The notes: generated by a model not told the origin, from the letters alone. DNA of 64,000 nt from Sulfitobacter sp. SK012 (GCF_003352085.1 NZ_CP025804.1:2790001-2854000), one strand, 5' to 3'. Shown: positions 34,879 to 43,578, numbered from the stretch's first letter. A program made the numbers and translations.

Positions 34879-35115
34879 ATGCCGATGCAAGCCCAAGAAA
34901 TCGAAGACCTCATCCGCGCGGCTTTCCCCGACGCCCAAATCACTGTCGAAGGAAATGACGGCGTGCATATGGCAGCGATGGTTGTCGACAAAAGCTTTGC
35001 GGGCATGAACAGGGTGCAGCAGCAACGCGCAGTTTATGCAGCGCTCAAAGGCAAAATGGACGGCCCCAGCGGTGAATTGCACGCGTTGGCCCTCACGACA
35101 AAAGTGCCGGACTGA
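34879..35115 (+). CDS. bolA: BolA-family protein
   Basis: This 78-residue protein has the BolA class II KH-like fold (EIEDLIRAAFPDAQITVEGN, then HMAAMVVDKSFAGMNRVQQQRAVYAALKGK) and a conserved histidine. BolA proteins bind a [2Fe-2S] cluster together with monothiol glutaredoxins, and grxD lies 235 bases downstream. The ATG at 34879 follows GGAG (34867-34870) by eight bases; a TTG one codon earlier is less likely. Its TGA overlaps the ATG of a 39-codon ORF. Confidence 0.88.
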   Translation: MPMQAQEIEDLIRAAFPDAQITVEGNDGVHMAAMVVDKSFAGMNRVQQQRAVYAALKGKMDGPSGELHALALTTKVPD

Positions 35116-35234
35116 TGGATTTCTCCTGGCTTTGGCCGGTTGGCATCACTCTTATTGGGAGCGCCGCGGTCCTACTAAATGCGCGAATAACTCGAAACCG
35201 CCCCAAGCGCCCACATGGCACGGCCCAAACGTGA
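35115..35234 (+). CDS. Possible 39-residue single-pass membrane protein
   Basis: A short ORF, MDFSWLWPVGITLIGSAAVL then LNARITRN and a basic tail (RPKRPHG), starts on the ATG that overlaps the bolA stop (TGATG). The sequence suggests one transmembrane helix with a positive C-terminal side. It would be translationally coupled to bolA and sits before grxD. No homologue is recognised, so it may be a chance frame; the coupling and the hydrophobic-then-basic layout argue for it. Confidence 0.4.
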   Translation: MDFSWLWPVGITLIGSAAVLLNARITRNRPKRPHGTAQT

Positions 35235-35349
35235 TCTTTACCAGTGTAGATCTCGGACAAGGTACCCAACACTCCAGCGTCACGCGAGTCGCGCGTGACC
35301 CACAGACATACGCAAAGGCCTTTGTGCCTGCCTCAGCAAGGAAAAAGAA

Positions 35350-35712
35350 ATGACCGACGCATCAACACAGATCAAAGAGACCATCACCACCAGCGACGTG
35401 GTTTTGTTCATGAAGGGCACCAAGGAGATGCCGCAATGTGGTTTCTCAAGCCGCGTGGCTGGGGTGCTTAATTACATGGGCGTTGAGTTTGCGGATGTGA
35501 ACGTGCTGGCCGATGAGGGTCTTCGCCAAGGGATCAAAGATTTCTCCGATTGGCCGACTGTCCCGCAGCTTTATGTCAAAGGCGAATTCGTTGGCGGCTG
35601 TGACATCATCACTGAGATGACTTTGTCAGGCGAGCTGGACACGCTTTTTGCCGAAAACGGCGTGGCATTTGACAAAGACGCCGCAGATAAGATCCGCGAA
35701 AGCAACGCCTGA
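35350..35712 (+). CDS. grxD: Monothiol glutaredoxin Grx4 type
   Basis: This 120-residue glutaredoxin has the monothiol active site CGFS (Cys30) and the segments [20 protein letters not shown] and [20 protein letters not shown] for glutathione binding. The protein coordinates a bridged [2Fe-2S] cluster and works with BolA in Fe-S trafficking and iron sensing. The ATG follows AAGGAAAAAG. It is downstream of bolA and the small ORF, and is followed by a strong terminator. Confidence 0.95.
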   Translation: MTDASTQIKETITTSDVVLFMKGTKEMPQCGFSSRVAGVLNYMGVEFADVNVLADEGLRQGIKDFSDWPTVPQLYVKGEFVGGCDIITEMTLSGELDTLFAENGVAFDKDAADKIRESNA

Positions 35713-35733
35713 AGCTAAGCGGCTATAAGAACA

Positions 35734-35768
35734 AACGCGCCGCCGGAATGCCGGGGCGCGTTTTTTTG
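35734..35768 (+). terminator. Terminator after grxD
   Basis: AACGCGCC (35734-35741), then CCGG/CCGG and GGCGCGTT form an extended stem, followed by a run of seven T residues. This is a strong intrinsic terminator 22 bases after the grxD stop. Confidence 0.88.
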
Positions 35769-35836
35769 TTGGCGTCTGGTTAACTGGGCTGACTGCAAAG
35801 ATTGCACTGAAGAGGTGCTGCCGATTTTATCGACTT

Positions 35837-36409
35837 CTATTGAGCGGCTCGGAACATAGGGAACAGAGGCGGTGCCTGATCGGCTTTGATGACGCCCATC
35901 TCTTCGAAACCATAACGCTTATACAGCGACAGGTTCGCCGGGTTCGTTGATTCCAAATAGGCTGGCCTTCCGTCATTGTCGCAATGTTTGAGGCTCGCCT
36001 CTAGCAAAGCAGAGCCCTGCCCCTTGCCTTGGCACGTCGGATCGACCGCAACAAACGCGAGATGCCAACAGTCTTCGTCGGGATGGTATTGATCCATTTG
36101 TCCAAAAGTTTCGAAAAGCGCATCATGCTTTTCTGGCGTTACGGTCTGCTCGAAACACGCAACCAGCTGTTCCTCGTCGGGGTGTATGCTTGGTGGAAGC
36201 CAAAGAGCGCCGGCAGTAAAATCTTCGTTTCGAAAGGCACTGCCGTTGTCGAATGCGCGCCCTCCAAAGAAATCCATGACGCGCGGAAAGTGGGTCAGAA
36301 ACTCCGCCGGCTCTGGATACAGCCACCGCATAAAAGGGTCCGCAGAAAATCCAAGCGTTAGACTGCTTAAGACTTTGGATGCTTCGCTTCTGTCCGATGC
36401 TGTAAACAT
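35837..36409 (-). CDS. GNAT-family N-acetyltransferase
   Basis: This 190-residue protein has the acetyl-CoA-binding motif VDPTCQGKGQGSALLEASLK and the C-terminal NLSLYKRYGFEEMG block of GNAT enzymes. The N-terminus (FSADPFMRWLYPEPAEF) is typical of a subclass with short-chain or small-molecule substrates. The substrate is unknown. It lies downstream of zapA on the same strand, where many alphaproteobacteria instead have other genes; about 115 bases separate the two. Confidence 0.85.
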   Translation of the reverse strand: MFTASDRSEASKVLSSLTLGFSADPFMRWLYPEPAEFLTHFPRVMDFFGGRAFDNGSAFRNEDFTAGALWLPPSIHPDEEQLVACFEQTVTPEKHDALFETFGQMDQYHPDEDCWHLAFVAVDPTCQGKGQGSALLEASLKHCDNDGRPAYLESTNPANLSLYKRYGFEEMGVIKADQAPPLFPMFRAAQ

Positions 36410-36435
36410 TTCGACACTCTCTTTGTCGTTGCTTT

Positions 36436-36530
36436 TGTTAGAGGGGGGTTCACGTTGCTTATGTGTTTGGGCACCTGAATAACGCTTCAGCCCTTAAGAA
36501 CTGCAGGTTTGAGTGACCCGACCTTACCCT
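36436..36530 (-). ncRNA. Candidate structured RNA downstream of zapA
   Basis: On the minus strand, GGGTCAC near the zapA stop can pair with GTGAACCC (36446-36453), and ACCTG with CAGGT inside. Between them lies CAGTTCTTAAGGGCTG, itself a CAG/CTG hairpin. The order gives a compact nested fold between zapA and the acetyltransferase. In many proteobacteria the 6S RNA gene follows zapA, so a 6S-related RNA is one possibility, but the segment is shorter than usual and no covariance test was possible. A leader RNA of the acetyltransferase is another. Confidence 0.35.
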
Positions 36531-36916
36531 CCGACCTTCTCATCTACCTCGGCAGCTAGCGATTCCGCGCGGGCGGCAATCTCGGCGAGGGTGTCGTTGA
36601 CCGCTTGTGGAATCACAGGCACTTCGACGCGCTCAGGCTCGACCACTGTGCCGCGCAACCCAGCAAGTTCGGCTTCGCGCTCGGCAAGTTCTGAGCGGAT
36701 CTCAGTGATCCGGTCTTCGACGCTGGCGGTTTTGTCAGCGAGCATCAGGCCCGCCATCAACAACATACGCGCTTCGGGCATCCGGCCGACTTGATCGGAC
36801 AATACCTGAGCCTCGTCATCGAGCATTTTTGCGGCGGCTTGCAGATAGGATTCTTCGCCTTCTTGGCAAGCGACCTCAAACTGACGCCCACCAATAACAA
36901 TGTTGGTCTCTGGCAT
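36524..36916 (-). CDS. zapA: Cell division protein ZapA
   Basis: This 130-residue protein has the N-terminal ZapA fold (NIVIGGRQFEVACQEGEESY) and a central-to-C-terminal coiled coil (MLADKTASVEDRITEIRSEL). ZapA promotes FtsZ-ring bundling. It overlaps the upstream coiled-coil gene by one base (TAATG), so both are made together. The tail after the coiled coil is longer than in E. coli and ends AAEVDEKVGG. Confidence 0.88.
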   Translation of the reverse strand: MPETNIVIGGRQFEVACQEGEESYLQAAAKMLDDEAQVLSDQVGRMPEARMLLMAGLMLADKTASVEDRITEIRSELAEREAELAGLRGTVVEPERVEVPVIPQAVNDTLAEIAARAESLAAEVDEKVGG

Positions 36917-37407
36917 TATGCGTCCTCCTCTTTTGCGGTGTTGCCCGCAGCATCCAACAATGGTTGCAGGTTTGCTAGAATTGCGTCCGCCTCGGCCACA
37001 TCTGCGGTTCGGGCGGCGCGCAAGGCATCCAGTTCTGTCATCATCGACTTATTAATCAGATGGGCATCCCCCACCCCTTCGGCATTGGCGTCGCGCAAGG
37101 CTTTGCATGCTTCAGAGAGTTGCGCATTGGCGCGGCGTACCCGTTGCAGATCGATATCAAGCTGGGCCATTCGCGCTTCACCGGCCTCGGCTCGCGCACG
37201 CAAGCCCTCGGTCTCAGCTTGGTTTTTTTCGCGCATCGACTTTACCCGCTCTTGAAGCTGGGCATTGGCAGTGCGCTCTTCTTCTAGGGCGCGTGAGGTA
37301 TCCGCGTCGGGTTCAGAATCCGCACGTGGCCCCAGTTTCTCTAGCCCAAACGCGATTTGATCCATCGCTGCCGTAATACGTCGCTGCAGCTCGTCAATTT
37401 CACTCAT
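36916..37407 (-). CDS. zauP: Coiled-coil protein upstream of ZapA (ZauP-like)
   Basis: This 163-residue, almost entirely helical protein (MSEIDELQRRITAAMDQIAF) has a long coiled coil (RVKSMREKNQAETEGLRARA, DLQRVRRANAQLSEACKALR). Its position directly upstream of zapA, with a one-base overlap, and its composition match ZauP, the Caulobacter ZapA-associated protein that focuses the Z-ring. Name assignment rests on context and coiled-coil nature rather than a diagnostic motif. The gene is divergent from tkt. Confidence 0.65.
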   Translation of the reverse strand: MSEIDELQRRITAAMDQIAFGLEKLGPRADSEPDADTSRALEEERTANAQLQERVKSMREKNQAETEGLRARAEAGEARMAQLDIDLQRVRRANAQLSEACKALRDANAEGVGDAHLINKSMMTELDALRAARTADVAEADAILANLQPLLDAAGNTAKEEDA

Positions 37408-37650
37408 GGGTGCTGTCTCCCGTCCATTTTGATCTGTTACGCCCCATCAGTGGGCGCGAATCGATGTTGTCACCTAATTTCCCGTAATCCTACCCAAACT
37501 GCTGGGCAATTGCGCCCCCCCTTTGAGATCAGCGGCTTGAAGCCCGACCTTGATGTGCTGAGACAGCCGTTTACCACCTGCGCTTGATCTTTGGCGCGGC
37601 ACTGTTATTCAGCGTTAACGCCATTTTGCCCTCCATAGGAGCCCCTACAC

Positions 37651-39666
37651 GTGGACATCAACGCACTGCGCACTGCCAACCCCGATCACTGGTCCAAAGC
37701 GACTGCCATCCGTGCCCTGACACTCGACGCTGTTGCGGCGGCGAATTCAGGCCATTCTGGTATGCCGATGGGCATGGCCGATGTGGCGACGGTGCTGTTT
37801 GAAAAGCACCTTAAGTTTGATGCCTCTGCTCCGCTTTGGCCAGATCGTGACCGTTTTATCTTGTCGGCAGGCCACGGATCGATGCTGCTTTATTCGTTGC
37901 TGCACCTCACGGGTTACGGCGAATTTCCGCTAAGCGAGCTGGAGAATTTTCGCCAGATGGGCGCGCGCACTGCGGGCCACCCTGAGAATTTCCTGGCTGA
38001 CGCAATTGAAACAACGACCGGCCCGCTGGGTCAGGGACTTGCCAACTCTGTTGGTTTTGCGATGGCCGAAGAAATCCAGCGCGCCACATACGGTGCCAAG
38101 GTTGTGGACCACTATACCTATGTCATCGCCGGTGACGGATGCTTGATGGAAGGCGTGAGCCAAGAAGCGATCACCCTCGCCGGGCGGCATCAGCTGAGCA
38201 AGCTAATCGTGATGTGGGACAATAACAACATCACCATCGACGGCCCGCTGAGCCTGTCAGACCGCACTGACCAAGTCGGACGCTTTGTTGCAGCAGGTTG
38301 GCATGTGGTTGAGATCGATGGTCACAACCCCGATGAAATCGACGCCGCTCTGACCGAGGCGCGCGCTTCTGATCTGCCCAGCATGATCGCCTGCAAGACG
38401 CATATCGCATTGGGTCACGCCGCACAGGACACCTCCAAAGGGCATGGCGCATTAACTGATCCTGATCAGCTGACCGCCGCCAAAGCGGCATATGGCTGGA
38501 CCACAGGTCCCTTCGAGGTTCCAGCGGACGTGAAATCCGCTTGGGAGGCCATCGGATCGCAAGGTGCAGATGCGCGCCGTGCTTGGGAAGAACGCTTTGA
38601 CGATATGCCCCGTGGCAAGCGGGACGTGTTTAACCGCGCCCATGCGGGCGATGCCCCCAAAAGGCTGAGCGCCACGATCAAAGCGTTCAAAAAGCAGATG
38701 GCCGAAGCTGCGCCCAAGATTGCGACCCGCTCAAGCTCTGAAAAAGTGCTCGAAGTCATCAACCCGGTGATGTCTGAGACTGTGGGTGGATCTGCGGATC
38801 TGACAGGCTCGAACAACACCAAAACCAGCGATTTGGGCGTTTTTGACATCGACAGCCGGGGTGGGCGCTATGTGTATTGGGGCATCCGCGAACATGGGAT
38901 GGCCTCTGCAATGAACGGCATGGCGCTGCATGGCGGCGTCCGCCCCTACGGCGGCACGTTCATGTGTTTCACCGATTATGCGCGGCCTGCAATGCGCCTG
39001 TCTGCGTTGATGCAGATCCCGGTTGTCTATGTGATGACCCACGACAGCATTGGCTTGGGCGAAGATGGCCCCACCCACCAGCCTGTCGAGCATCTGGCCA
39101 TCAGCCGCTCAACACCAAACACGTTGGTTTTCCGGCCGGCCGATACCATTGAAACGGCTGAAGCATGGGAAATCGCGCTGACACAGGCCAAGACGCCTTC
39201 TGTCTTGTCACTGACCCGTCAGGGCCTGCCGACTGTGCGCACCGAGCATAAGACCAAAAACCTCACGGCACAGGGCGGTTATGTTCTGGTCGATGCGGAA
39301 GGCAAACGTCAGGTAATCTTGATTGCCAGCGGCTCTGAAGTGTCGGTCGCAATGGCTGCGCGTGAATTGTTGCAAGCCCAAGGGATCGGGACGCGGGTTG
39401 TGTCCCTGCCCTGTATGGAGCTTTTTGCCCAGCAGGACGATGGCTACCGCAAGCGGGTTTTGCCAGGTGGTGCTGTCCGGGTCGGAATTGAAGCTGGCGT
39501 GCGCCAAGGCTGGGATCAATGGCTGCTCGGTGAGCGCGGCAAATGGGGCAAGTCAGATTTTGTCGGCATGGACCGTTTTGGAGCCTCTGCACCAGCTGGT
39601 GAACTGTTTGAAAAGTTCGGAATCACCGCCGAAAACGTTGCCGAAAAAGCAAAAGCGCTACTGTAA
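37651..39666 (+). CDS. tkt: Transketolase
   Basis: This thiamine-diphosphate enzyme of the pentose phosphate and Calvin-type pathways has 671 residues. The protein shows [12 protein letters not shown], the ThDP motif [31 protein letters not shown] with the catalytic glutamate, and [15 protein letters not shown]. The start is a GTG ([15 protein letters not shown]), with AGGAG at 37636-37640. The GCGTTAACGC palindrome (37612-37621) lies just upstream and may be an operator. A terminator follows. The downstream gap genes make this a central-carbon region. Confidence 0.96.
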   Translation: MDINALRTANPDHWSKATAIRALTLDAVAAANSGHSGMPMGMADVATVLFEKHLKFDASAPLWPDRDRFILSAGHGSMLLYSLLHLTGYGEFPLSELENFRQMGARTAGHPENFLADAIETTTGPLGQGLANSVGFAMAEEIQRATYGAKVVDHYTYVIAGDGCLMEGVSQEAITLAGRHQLSKLIVMWDNNNITIDGPLSLSDRTDQVGRFVAAGWHVVEIDGHNPDEIDAALTEARASDLPSMIACKTHIALGHAAQDTSKGHGALTDPDQLTAAKAAYGWTTGPFEVPADVKSAWEAIGSQGADARRAWEERFDDMPRGKRDVFNRAHAGDAPKRLSATIKAFKKQMAEAAPKIATRSSSEKVLEVINPVMSETVGGSADLTGSNNTKTSDLGVFDIDSRGGRYVYWGIREHGMASAMNGMALHGGVRPYGGTFMCFTDYARPAMRLSALMQIPVVYVMTHDSIGLGEDGPTHQPVEHLAISRSTPNTLVFRPADTIETAEAWEIALTQAKTPSVLSLTRQGLPTVRTEHKTKNLTAQGGYVLVDAEGKRQVILIASGSEVSVAMAARELLQAQGIGTRVVSLPCMELFAQQDDGYRKRVLPGGAVRVGIEAGVRQGWDQWLLGERGKWGKSDFVGMDRFGASAPAGELFEKFGITAENVAEKAKALL

Positions 39667-39672
39667 AAATGC

Positions 39673-39703
39673 GCGCGGGGCCAAGCGCCCCGCGCCAATT
39701 TTC
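39673..39703 (+). terminator. Terminator after tkt
   Basis: GCGCGGGGC (39673-39681) and GCCCCGCGC (39687-39695) form a perfect 9-bp GC-rich stem followed by CAATTTT. It lies just after the tkt stop. Confidence 0.75.
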
Positions 39704-39723
39704 CCCTAGCGGGCATTTAGAAA

Positions 39724-39745
39724 GGTCAAAATACACGTTTTGACC
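39724..39745. promoter_or_regulatory. Perfect 8-bp inverted repeat downstream of tkt
   Basis: GGTCAAAA, a six-base spacer (TACACG), then TTTTGACC form a perfect dyad. A flanking GCGGG (39710-39714) can also pair with the CCCGC just after it. This could be an operator for the small membrane gene at 39877 or a second 3' structure. Confidence 0.4.
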
Positions 39746-39876
39746 CGCAAAACAGGCGATCTTCCGCCGTTCACAAAACATAACAAGCTCGCGACTTGTA
39801 TCGGGTTCATTCTACTTTAACGATTGAACTCCAATAATATGAAACGCGGTTAGCGCGTAATTGGCGAGGTAATGCA

Positions 39877-40059
39877 GTGGCAGCAATATATGTAATGAGC
39901 GCCGTTTTTTGGGGCAGCCTTGCGGCTGTTTCAAATCAGTATGTCGGCGGAACAATCATGACGTCGGTGGCGGCTTACGTGATTTTTGGGCATCTCGGTA
40001 TGCTCATGATGATCAGCCTGACCTACAAGGCGAACACAAATTTCATGCGTCGCCGTTAA
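39877..40059 (+). CDS. Small hydrophobic protein, unknown function
   Basis: This 60-residue protein has two membrane segments (VMSAVFWGSLAAVSNQYVGG region and VAAYVIFGHLGMLMMISLTY) and a basic tail (NFMRRR). It starts at a GTG six bases after GAGGT (39866-39870); an in-frame ATG at 39895 would give a shorter protein. No family is recognised. It is alone between tkt and the convergent DUF808 gene. Its hydrophobicity pattern and ribosome-binding site favour a real gene. Confidence 0.55.
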   Translation: MAAIYVMSAVFWGSLAAVSNQYVGGTIMTSVAAYVIFGHLGMLMMISLTYKANTNFMRRR

Positions 40060-40088
40060 GGCGAAATAGCAGCTTACGAAAACCCGGT

Positions 40089-41069
40089 TCAGGCTTTCTT
40101 CGCCCTGCTCTTAAAGAGTGCGCGCCATGCCGGTGTGACAATCTTTTCCCCGATGGGGATGAACAACAGTCCTAGCACCACACCAAACACACCATCCATT
40201 GCGGCTTTTGCGATCCACTGCGTGATCCCTTGCAGCGATAGCGGCACAGCCTGCCCGATGGACACAGCCACATCATGGATCCAATGCCCTATCGTGCCAA
40301 AGCCGAGCACTTCGAGCCCATGGACAATGATTGAACCGCCGACCCAAAGCATCGCGCCCGTTCCAATAATCGTCAGAAGGTTTAAAAACCCTGGCATCCC
40401 CTTCACAAGACCACGCCCCAGTGACCGCGTCACGCCGAGCCGTCCGTGGTTTGCCATCGCAAGCCCCAGATCATCCATTTTCACGATCAGCGCGACCGAT
40501 CCATAGACCGCGACGGTAATCATAACGGCCACAGTAGCGAGGGTTGCGGCTTCCATCCAAAAATTACTCTCAGGGATCGCAGCAAGAGCAATTGTCATAA
40601 TTTCGGCTGAGAGAATGAAATCGGTCTTGATCGCTCCCTTCGCCTTTTCTTCTTCCAGGCTAGCGGGATCTTCTACTGTGGTCGCTGCCGCGGCGTAATC
40701 CTTATGCGCATCACTCATCCCAATAGCATGGGCGATCTTTTCAGCCCCTTCAAAGCACAAGTAAGCGCCGCCCAGCATCAAGAGAGGTGCAATGAGCCAA
40801 GGTGCAAATGCCGACAGCGCCAAACCCGCAGGCAGCAAAAACACCAGTTTATTCTTGAGCGAGCCTTTGGTGATGCGCCAGATGATCGGCAGCTCGCGGC
40901 TGGCCTCAAAGCCTTGCACGTATTTGGGAGACACAGCGGCATCGTCAATCACAGCACCCGCAGCTTTGGTCCCCGCTTTGGCCGCCTGACCAATCACATC
41001 GTCGACACTGGCCGCCGCCACTTTTGCAATGGCTGCAACATCATCGAACAAGGCAATCAGTCCACTCAT
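40089..41069 (-). CDS. DUF808 membrane protein (YedI-like)
   Basis: This 326-residue protein has the DUF808 start MSGLIALFDDVAAIAKVAAA and many hydrophobic helices (FLLPAGLALSAFAPWLIAPL, LMLGGAYLCFEGAEKI). The ATG at 41069 has AGGAGAG upstream; the longer frame to 41159 is not homologous. The family is related to inner-membrane protein YedI of unknown function. It is divergent from gap at 41266 and separated by a 196-base region with operator-like repeats. Confidence 0.85.
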   Translation of the reverse strand: MSGLIALFDDVAAIAKVAAASVDDVIGQAAKAGTKAAGAVIDDAAVSPKYVQGFEASRELPIIWRITKGSLKNKLVFLLPAGLALSAFAPWLIAPLLMLGGAYLCFEGAEKIAHAIGMSDAHKDYAAAATTVEDPASLEEEKAKGAIKTDFILSAEIMTIALAAIPESNFWMEAATLATVAVMITVAVYGSVALIVKMDDLGLAMANHGRLGVTRSLGRGLVKGMPGFLNLLTIIGTGAMLWVGGSIIVHGLEVLGFGTIGHWIHDVAVSIGQAVPLSLQGITQWIAKAAMDGVFGVVLGLLFIPIGEKIVTPAWRALFKSRAKKA

Positions 41070-41144
41070 AACGCTCTCCTTTTGACCTCCACCATAGCTA
41101 ACGAAACACGGTAGAATTGCAAAGTGCCGATTGGGACCACAAAG

Positions 41145-41177
41145 GGTTACCGCTAACACTCGACTTTAGCGCTAACA
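41145..41177. promoter_or_regulatory. Tandem LacI-type operators upstream of gap
   Basis: GGTTACCGCTAACA (41145-41158) and CTTTAGCGCTAACA (41164-41177) are two near-palindromes 19 bases apart. Each matches 12 of 14 positions of TGTTAGCGCTAACA, the motif I remember for the CceR/PckR LacI-family regulators of central carbon metabolism in alphaproteobacteria. They lie about 90-120 bases before the gap start. A TATAGA box (41227-41232) is downstream. Confidence 0.5.
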
Positions 41178-41265
41178 CCCCGAAATATAGGGCCTTTCGC
41201 ACTTTAATCTCGCCACAATCCCCCGCTATAGAATGTGCAACCTGCACCTTTAGAGGATACGCAAA

Positions 41266-42267
41266 ATGACCATCAAAGTTGGTATTAACGGATTTGGCCG
41301 GATTGGCCGCTGTACGCTTAGCGCGATCGCGGCGTCGGGCCGCACTGACATCGAAGTGGTCAAACTGAATGCGACGGGCCCCATCGAGACCGCAGCGCAT
41401 CTGCTCAAATACGATTCTGTTCACGGACGGTTTCCGGGCGAGATCATAGTCGGCGACAAGATGTTGAACCTTGGTCAAAACGATATCGAAGTGATGTCGA
41501 GCTATGATCTTGAGGCGCTCGACTGGTCTGGCTGCGATGTGGTGTTGGAGTGCACCGGCCAATTTAACGATGGCAAGCTGGCGCAAAAACATATTGAGCG
41601 TGGTGCCAAGCGGGTTCTTTTGTCCGCGCCTGGCAAAAACGTTGATCGGACCATCGTCTACGGTGTGAACCATCACACGCTTCAGGCCAGCGACACGATG
41701 ATTTCAAACGGATCGTGCACCACCAACTGCCTCGCACCATTGGCCAAGGTTATGCATGATGCGGTGGGCATTGAGAGCGGTCTGATGACCACAATTCACA
41801 GCTATACTGGCGACCAACCCACGTTGGACCGTCGCCACAACGACCTCTACCGTGCACGTGCCGCTGCCATGGCCCTGATCCCAACATCCACGGGTGCGGC
41901 CAAAGCATTGGGCGAAGTGCTGCCAGAACTGATGGGCAAGCTTGATGGAACCGCGATGCGGGTCCCGACACCCAACGTCAGCGCAGTTGATCTGACCTTC
42001 ACGGCGTCGCGCGAAGTGAGCGTCGAAGAGGTCAACGCTGCAGCCTTTTCGGCCGCCAGTGGACCGATGCAGGGCGTCCTGGGCTATGATCCGGAACAAA
42101 AAGTCTCGATTGATTTCAACCATACCGAAGAAAGCTGCATCTTTGCGCCCGATCAGACCATCGTCGTCGCCGGTCGCACGGTCCGAGTTCTGGGCTGGTA
42201 TGACAATGAATGGGCGTTTTCGGTGCGGATGGCGGATGTTGCCGTTGCGATGGGCAATCTGGGCTGA
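41266..42267 (+). CDS. gap: Glyceraldehyde-3-phosphate dehydrogenase, first copy
   Basis: This 333-residue GAPDH has the Rossmann loop INGFGRIGR and catalytic Cys151 in SNGSCTTNC. The residues after the second beta strand read VVKLNATGPIETAA instead of the usual IND-L, which may relax or change NAD specificity. Catalytic His follows in TTIHSYTGDQPTLD. It is divergent from the DUF808 gene. A 47-residue protein and a second gap gene are downstream on the same strand. Confidence 0.94.
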   Translation: MTIKVGINGFGRIGRCTLSAIAASGRTDIEVVKLNATGPIETAAHLLKYDSVHGRFPGEIIVGDKMLNLGQNDIEVMSSYDLEALDWSGCDVVLECTGQFNDGKLAQKHIERGAKRVLLSAPGKNVDRTIVYGVNHHTLQASDTMISNGSCTTNCLAPLAKVMHDAVGIESGLMTTIHSYTGDQPTLDRRHNDLYRARAAAMALIPTSTGAAKALGEVLPELMGKLDGTAMRVPTPNVSAVDLTFTASREVSVEEVNAAAFSAASGPMQGVLGYDPEQKVSIDFNHTEESCIFAPDQTIVVAGRTVRVLGWYDNEWAFSVRMADVAVAMGNLG

Positions 42268-42324
42268 CTTGCACGCGCCGCGGCCCTGCCCTATCACGGA
42301 GCCGAGGACAGCAAAGGATCATCC

Positions 42325-42468
42325 ATGACCAACCGCATCGCCATTGTGCTGGGTCTTTTGCTGATCGCTGCCATGGTGTTGGACGGCTATATCTACGGCA
42401 ACGAGCACCTGATTTTTCTGGGCAAAAAACTGGCTGAGCTGATCGAATGGATGGCGTTCTGGCGTTAG
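42325..42468 (+). CDS. 47-residue membrane protein between the two gap genes
   Basis: This small protein, MTNRIAIVLGLLLIAAMVLD followed by GYIYGNEHLIFLGKKLAELI and EWMAFWR, has one hydrophobic helix and an amphipathic tail. The ATG follows AAAGGA (42313-42318) by six bases. It fits cleanly between the gap genes, with the same strand and no overlap. The layout suggests a real gene, perhaps conserved in relatives; the function is unknown. Confidence 0.65.
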   Translation: MTNRIAIVLGLLLIAAMVLDGYIYGNEHLIFLGKKLAELIEWMAFWR

Positions 42469-42576
42469 ACGCATCCGCATTATTGCAGATTTCGATGCCG
42501 GCTGGATACAACAAGCGTTGACAGTTCCATTTACCTGTTCATCATCGATTTACACAATTTGATCAAAAGGTGCCCC

Positions 42577-43572
42577 ATGACAACAACCCTTGCTATCAAC
42601 GGTTTTGGCCGCATTGGCCGCAATATTCTGCGTGCTTTGATCGAAAGTGGCAGGGACGACCTGCGCGTCGTGGCGATCAATGATCTGGCTCCGCTTGAAA
42701 CCAACGCCCATCTGTTTGAATTTGACAGTGTACATGGGCGGTATGGTGCGCCCGTTACCACCGGTGACGGGGTCATGGACGTTGGATATGGCCCGATCCG
42801 TGTCACCGCTGAGCGCGAGCCTGACAAATTGCCTTGGGATGACGTCAATATCGCGCTGGAATGTACCGGGTTTTTCCGCAGCCCAGAGACGGCAGGCCTG
42901 CATCTCAAAAACGGCTCGGGCAAGGTCCTGATCTCGGCACCCGGTAAGGGTGATATCAAAACGGTGGTGTACGGCGTCAACCATGACCTGATCACCGACG
43001 CAGACCGCATCATTTCAAACGCCTCCTGCACCACAAATTGCCTGGTGCCCATCGCTCATGCGTTGCACGAGGCATTTGGCATTATCCGCGGCCACATGAC
43101 CACGGTTCACAGCTATACCGGCACCCAGCCGGTCCATGACCGCACGCACAAAGATCTTTACCGCGCGCGCGCTGCTGCGTTGTCGATGATCCCCACCACC
43201 ACGGGTGCTGCGCAGACTTTAGGCATCGTGTTGCCCCATCTTGATGGCCTGATAACGGGCACCGCGATCCGGGTGCCCACGCCAAACGTATCCTGCGTTG
43301 ATCTGGTGGTTGAACTGTCAAACTCAGCGACCGAAACCGAAGTGAACGCGGCGATGGAAACTGCGGCGGCGGGCATGAACGGTGTGATGGGTGTGGAAAC
43401 TCGTAAACTGGTGTCGATTGACTTTAACCACGACGCCCGTTCGGCAATTTTTGCCAGTGATCAAACTTCGATGCAGCAAGGTAACCTGCTGCGGGTGCTG
43501 GCGTGGTATGACAATGAATGGGGATTTTCCAACCGCATGTTGGATACCGCAACTGTGATGGCGCAAGTCTAA
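42577..43572 (+). CDS. gap: Glyceraldehyde-3-phosphate dehydrogenase, second copy
   Basis: This 331-residue GAPDH has INGFGRIGRN, the NAD-type residue pattern VVAINDLAPLETNAH, catalytic Cys151 (SNASCTTNC) and TTVHSYTGTQPVHDR. It is close in length to the upstream copy but differs at the cofactor site: the conserved Asp of IND is present here. The ATG at 42577 has AAAAGG upstream; the 18-base longer frame is not needed. The 3' end is six bases from the convergent coaD stop. Confidence 0.94.
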   Translation: MTTTLAINGFGRIGRNILRALIESGRDDLRVVAINDLAPLETNAHLFEFDSVHGRYGAPVTTGDGVMDVGYGPIRVTAEREPDKLPWDDVNIALECTGFFRSPETAGLHLKNGSGKVLISAPGKGDIKTVVYGVNHDLITDADRIISNASCTTNCLVPIAHALHEAFGIIRGHMTTVHSYTGTQPVHDRTHKDLYRARAAALSMIPTTTGAAQTLGIVLPHLDGLITGTAIRVPTPNVSCVDLVVELSNSATETEVNAAMETAAAGMNGVMGVETRKLVSIDFNHDARSAIFASDQTSMQQGNLLRVLAWYDNEWGFSNRMLDTATVMAQV

Positions 43573-43578
43573 GCGAGG

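Noticed and set aside
35036..35353. 105-codon plus-strand frame between bolA and grxD
   Set aside because: It starts inside bolA in another frame and has no family features. The 39-codon frame with stop/start coupling is the better candidate.
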